From Bacteroidales bacterium (GTDB lineage: Bacteria > Bacteroidota > Bacteroidia > Bacteroidales > ML635J-15), in assembly GCA_028701945.1 (NCBI GenBank), contig JAQVPT010000156.1:1-8178 (forward strand): DNA of 8,178 nucleotides. The letters are read 5' to 3'. Under the pieces are notes generated by a model that was given only the letters and a program-made list of their open reading frames with translations, was not told where the DNA came from and searched no databases. Each line of letters opens with the position of its first letter. Within the stretch, counting starts at the first letter, position 1. The translations under genes and the position numbers were made by a program. Of the stretch, positions 6,002-8,178 are shown piece by piece.

Positions 6002-7033
6002 ATGAAAAAATCAAATTTGGTGTTACTTGTTGTTGTTGTTGTTTTGACAATACTTGTTGTTACACTGTATCTTACAAAAAATATTGACAAAAAGAGTGTT
6101 TTGCGTGATTTTGCAGTAGAAGATACTGCCAGTATTAGCAAGATTTTTCTAGCAGATAAAAACAATAATGCCGTAACCCTCGAAAGAATAGACGGCGTTT
6201 GGTATGTTAACGAAACCTATAAGGCTCGTAAGGATTTTATTGATGTGCTTTTATCGACAATCAAAAATGTTGAGGTAAGTGCTCCTGTGCCAGAAGCTAG
6301 TTTAAATAAAGTGCTAAAAGACCTTTCGGTAACCGGTATTAAGGCCGAGATATACGTGGACGATAAAATTGCGAAAACCTATTATGTGGGTGGTGTTACA
6401 CAGAATAGTACAGGTACTTATATGATACTTGAAGGTTCGGATTTGCCTTTTGTTATGCAAATTCCAGGTTTTGCTGGATACTTGACTGTGCGTTATTTGC
6501 CAGATGTAAAAGAGTGGCGTGAACGAATAGTTTTTAATTACCAGTTTGAGGATATGGCGAAAGTGATTGTCGATTATGGATTAAATCCTGATGATGGTTT
6601 TATTTTATATAATTATGGCGATAATAAATTCGGACTTACTGATGCCAATGGCAAGACGGTTGGTTTTCCTGTTGACACAATTGCAATTAAAGAGTATCTT
6701 GGAAGAATAAAATTCATTGCTTTTGAAGCGTTTATTAGTGAAGAACTCCAGAAACACAAACTCGATAGTTTGAAAAAAGAACCAGTGGTCGGAAGTTTTA
6801 AGATTGAAGATAGAAAGGGCAAGTTTAAATCGTTCGAAGTGTATCTGCGTCAAAATATAAATTACGCAGTTGATGAAGAAGGAGTGCCTTTCGAGTGGGA
6901 TATTGATAGGGTATATGGAATAGTTAATGATGATACCGAAGTAGTGCTGCTTCAGTATTATGTTATTGACCCCATTACTAAAACTATCAACGATTTTAAT
7001 TTGCAAAGACCGAAAGAAGAAAAATTATATTAG
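6002..7033 (+). CDS. Membrane-anchored DUF4340 protein
   Basis: This is a 343-residue protein with one N-terminal TM helix (about 5-24, very Val/Leu-rich) and the rest predicted periplasmic. The mature part begins with the pattern usual for DUF4340: DFAVEDTASISKIFLAD (36-52), then ERIDGVWYVN (61-70), ARKDFIDVLLSTIKNVEV (75-92) and YVGGVTQNSTGTYMIL (128-143), a beta-rich scaffold. Neither catalytic residues nor metal motifs are evident. In many bacteria DUF4340 genes sit beside GldG-like ABC auxiliary proteins and permeases, so a structural or accessory role in that envelope complex is likely but unproven. The gene begins 19 bases after the WG-repeat gene, with an A/T-rich upstream stretch and no Shine-Dalgarno. 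It is the last tightly packed gene before the 163-base gap ahead of dnaN. There are no signs of damage. Confidence 0.85.
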   Translation: MKKSNLVLLVVVVVLTILVVTLYLTKNIDKKSVLRDFAVEDTASISKIFLADKNNNAVTLERIDGVWYVNETYKARKDFIDVLLSTIKNVEVSAPVPEASLNKVLKDLSVTGIKAEIYVDDKIAKTYYVGGVTQNSTGTYMILEGSDLPFVMQIPGFAGYLTVRYLPDVKEWRERIVFNYQFEDMAKVIVDYGLNPDDGFILYNYGDNKFGLTDANGKTVGFPVDTIAIKEYLGRIKFIAFEAFISEELQKHKLDSLKKEPVVGSFKIEDRKGKFKSFEVYLRQNINYAVDEEGVPFEWDIDRVYGIVNDDTEVVLLQYYVIDPITKTINDFNLQRPKEEKLY

Positions 7034-7196
7034 ATTTTATATTGAGAACTTTTTTTTCTATTATCAGAGAATCTTTTATTTAACAGAAAGAATTTAACAT
7101 TCGTTGTTCATAAAAATATAATAAATTGACGTTATTATGTGTAAAATAACAATCATAATTTGTACTTTTATGCTTTAATATTTTAAAAATAATTAT
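7034..7196 (+). promoter_or_regulatory. Leader/promoter region of dnaN
   Basis: This 163-base AT-rich gap contains no clear terminator: the T-run at 7051-7058 lacks a convincing stem before it. A near-match -7 box TACTTTTA (7163-7170, 7 of 8 to TAnnTTTG) lies 26 bases before the dnaN ATG, without a good -33 partner. An inverted repeat GTTATT (7131-7136) / AATAAC (7145-7150) with an 8-base spacer lies just upstream and could be an operator. dnaN may therefore be read both from its own promoter and by read-through from the gld operon. Confidence 0.35.
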
Positions 7197-8178
7197 ATGG
7201 ATTTTGTAGTATCACGCTCAGGTTTGTTAGAGCACTTACAGTTAGTAAGTAAAGTTGTGGGAACAAAAAATTCTTTACCTATACTTGATAATCTGCTTTT
7301 TTCTGTTACTGACGGACAATTGGAGGTTACAGCAAGTGATTTGGAAAGTACCCTGACAACTACCATGAATCTCGATTCAAATAACGGAATAGGGAAAATT
7401 GCAATTGACACAAAAAAAATTCTTGATATACTAAAGGAGCTTGAAGAACAGCCTCTTACATTTAATATTGATATCGAGGAGATGAAGATTGTAATCGTTT
7501 CTTCAACTGGTAAATATACGCTCGTTGGACAAAATGGTGACGATTTTCCACAAATACCGAGTGTGAAAGCTGATAGAGTTACACGTGTTGATATAACTCC
7601 AGATGTATTGTTTAGCGGTATTACATCCTCGATTTTTGCTACTGGCGATGATGAATTACGGCCAGTGATGAATGGTATTTATATTGAATTGCAAACTAGC
7701 GGTATTAATTTTGTCGCAACTGACGCTCATAAACTTGTTCGTTACACAAATAGAGATATAAAGGTTGATGAGGATGCTTCATTTATCTTACCTAAAAAAC
7801 CTGCTGCAATTCTTAAAAGTGTCTTGCCAAAAGCATTTTCAGATGTTACCCTTGAATTCGATGATAAAAATGCAGTGTTTAGTTTTGAGAATTTTAGATT
7901 AATATGCAGACTTGTCGAAGGCGTTTATCCAAATTATAGTACCGTTATTCCTAATGATAATCCTAATAAACTCGTGGTTGATAGGCTTGCACTGATAAAT
8001 TCTCTTCGTAGGGTTGCGATTTTTGCAAATCAAGCTAGTAATCTTGTTGGATTGTCAATATCTGGAAATCAAGTAGTCGTTAATGCTCAGGATATTGATT
8101 ATGCAATTGCTGGTACAGATACTACTAACTGTCAATATGACGGTGATGATATGGAGATTGGTTTTAAATCTAATTTCC
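7197..8178 (+). CDS. dnaN: DNA polymerase III subunit beta (sliding clamp), partial at the right edge
   Basis: 327 codons are visible; the usual length is about 370-375, so roughly 45-50 C-terminal residues are missing. The clamp forms a ring dimer around DNA that tethers the replicative polymerase and recruits other enzymes. Motifs run in the expected order: SGLLEHLQLVSKVVGTKNSL (8-27, start of domain 1), a NLLFSV strand (32-37), YTLVGQNGDDFPQIP (107-121), RPVMNGIYIE (155-164), FVATDAHKLVRY (172-183, domain 2 signature), LVEGVYPNYSTVIP (239-252), then LINSLRRVAIFANQA (266-280, domain 3). The end of the protein, which forms part of the binding pocket for partner peptides, is off the window. 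The ATG at 7197 gives the standard N-terminus; upstream sequence is A/T-rich with no Shine-Dalgarno. dnaA and recF are not adjacent here, and I see no cluster of DnaA boxes, so the gene does not mark an origin. Confidence 0.97.
   Translation, partial: MDFVVSRSGLLEHLQLVSKVVGTKNSLPILDNLLFSVTDGQLEVTASDLESTLTTTMNLDSNNGIGKIAIDTKKILDILKELEEQPLTFNIDIEEMKIVIVSSTGKYTLVGQNGDDFPQIPSVKADRVTRVDITPDVLFSGITSSIFATGDDELRPVMNGIYIELQTSGINFVATDAHKLVRYTNRDIKVDEDASFILPKKPAAILKSVLPKAFSDVTLEFDDKNAVFSFENFRLICRLVEGVYPNYSTVIPNDNPNKLVVDRLALINSLRRVAIFANQASNLVGLSISGNQVVVNAQDIDYAIAGTDTTNCQYDGDDMEIGFKSNF

Noticed and set aside
7034..7090. Intrinsic terminator after the DUF4340 gene
   Set aside because: There is a T-run at 7051-7058 but only very weak 4-bp AT-rich pairing around it, with no GC-containing stem.
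7034..7196. Replication origin next to dnaN
   Set aside because: No TTATCCACA-like DnaA box cluster is visible, dnaA is not adjacent, and in this neighbourhood dnaN sits with gld genes. The only near match (around 7925) is inside dnaN.

Overview
The window looks like chromosomal DNA of an AT-rich member of the Bacteroidota. Four things point there: a GldF/GldG gene pair, promoter boxes of the Bacteroidota type (-7 TAnnTTTG), start codons preceded by A/T-rich sequence instead of a Shine-Dalgarno, and the gene neighbourhood gldF-gldG-DUF4340-dnaN. Nothing in the sequence fixes the genus. I see no RNA gene, insertion sequence, CRISPR array or sign of recent transfer.

Left part, minus strand. 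At the left edge is a two-TM potassium channel with a cytosolic RCK/TrkA-N domain; its C-terminus lies outside the window. A 93-base in-frame open stretch ends directly before its ATG. An AT-rich gap with one GC-rich hairpin follows. Next comes an outer-membrane beta-barrel of the PagL/acyloxyacyl hydrolase type (lipid A deacylase-like). A 386-base divergent intergenic region separates it from the plus-strand block. This region carries an outward -7 box at each end, a perfect 8-bp-arm palindrome and a T-rich imperfect repeat/hairpin.

Right part, plus strand. Five genes follow: gldF (ABC-2 permease), gldG (membrane-anchored periplasmic auxiliary protein), an exported cysteine-rich WG-repeat protein, a membrane-anchored DUF4340 protein, and dnaN (DNA polymerase sliding clamp, cut by the right edge). 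The first four are tightly packed (7-base overlap, then 8- and 19-base gaps) and read as one operon from a good promoter at 2273-2302. dnaN follows after 163 bases and may have its own promoter. GldF, GldG and the DUF4340 protein plausibly form one envelope ABC complex; the ATPase is not in the window. The WG-repeat gene is the least expected member of the cluster.

Most of this is recognisable housekeeping and envelope biology, and I find no clear evidence of a wholly new system. The points most worth a second look are the WG-repeat protein inside the gldFG-DUF4340 unit, the Glu-to-Asn change at the expected PagL triad position, the Arg-containing K+ filter, and the small open stretch before the channel gene.
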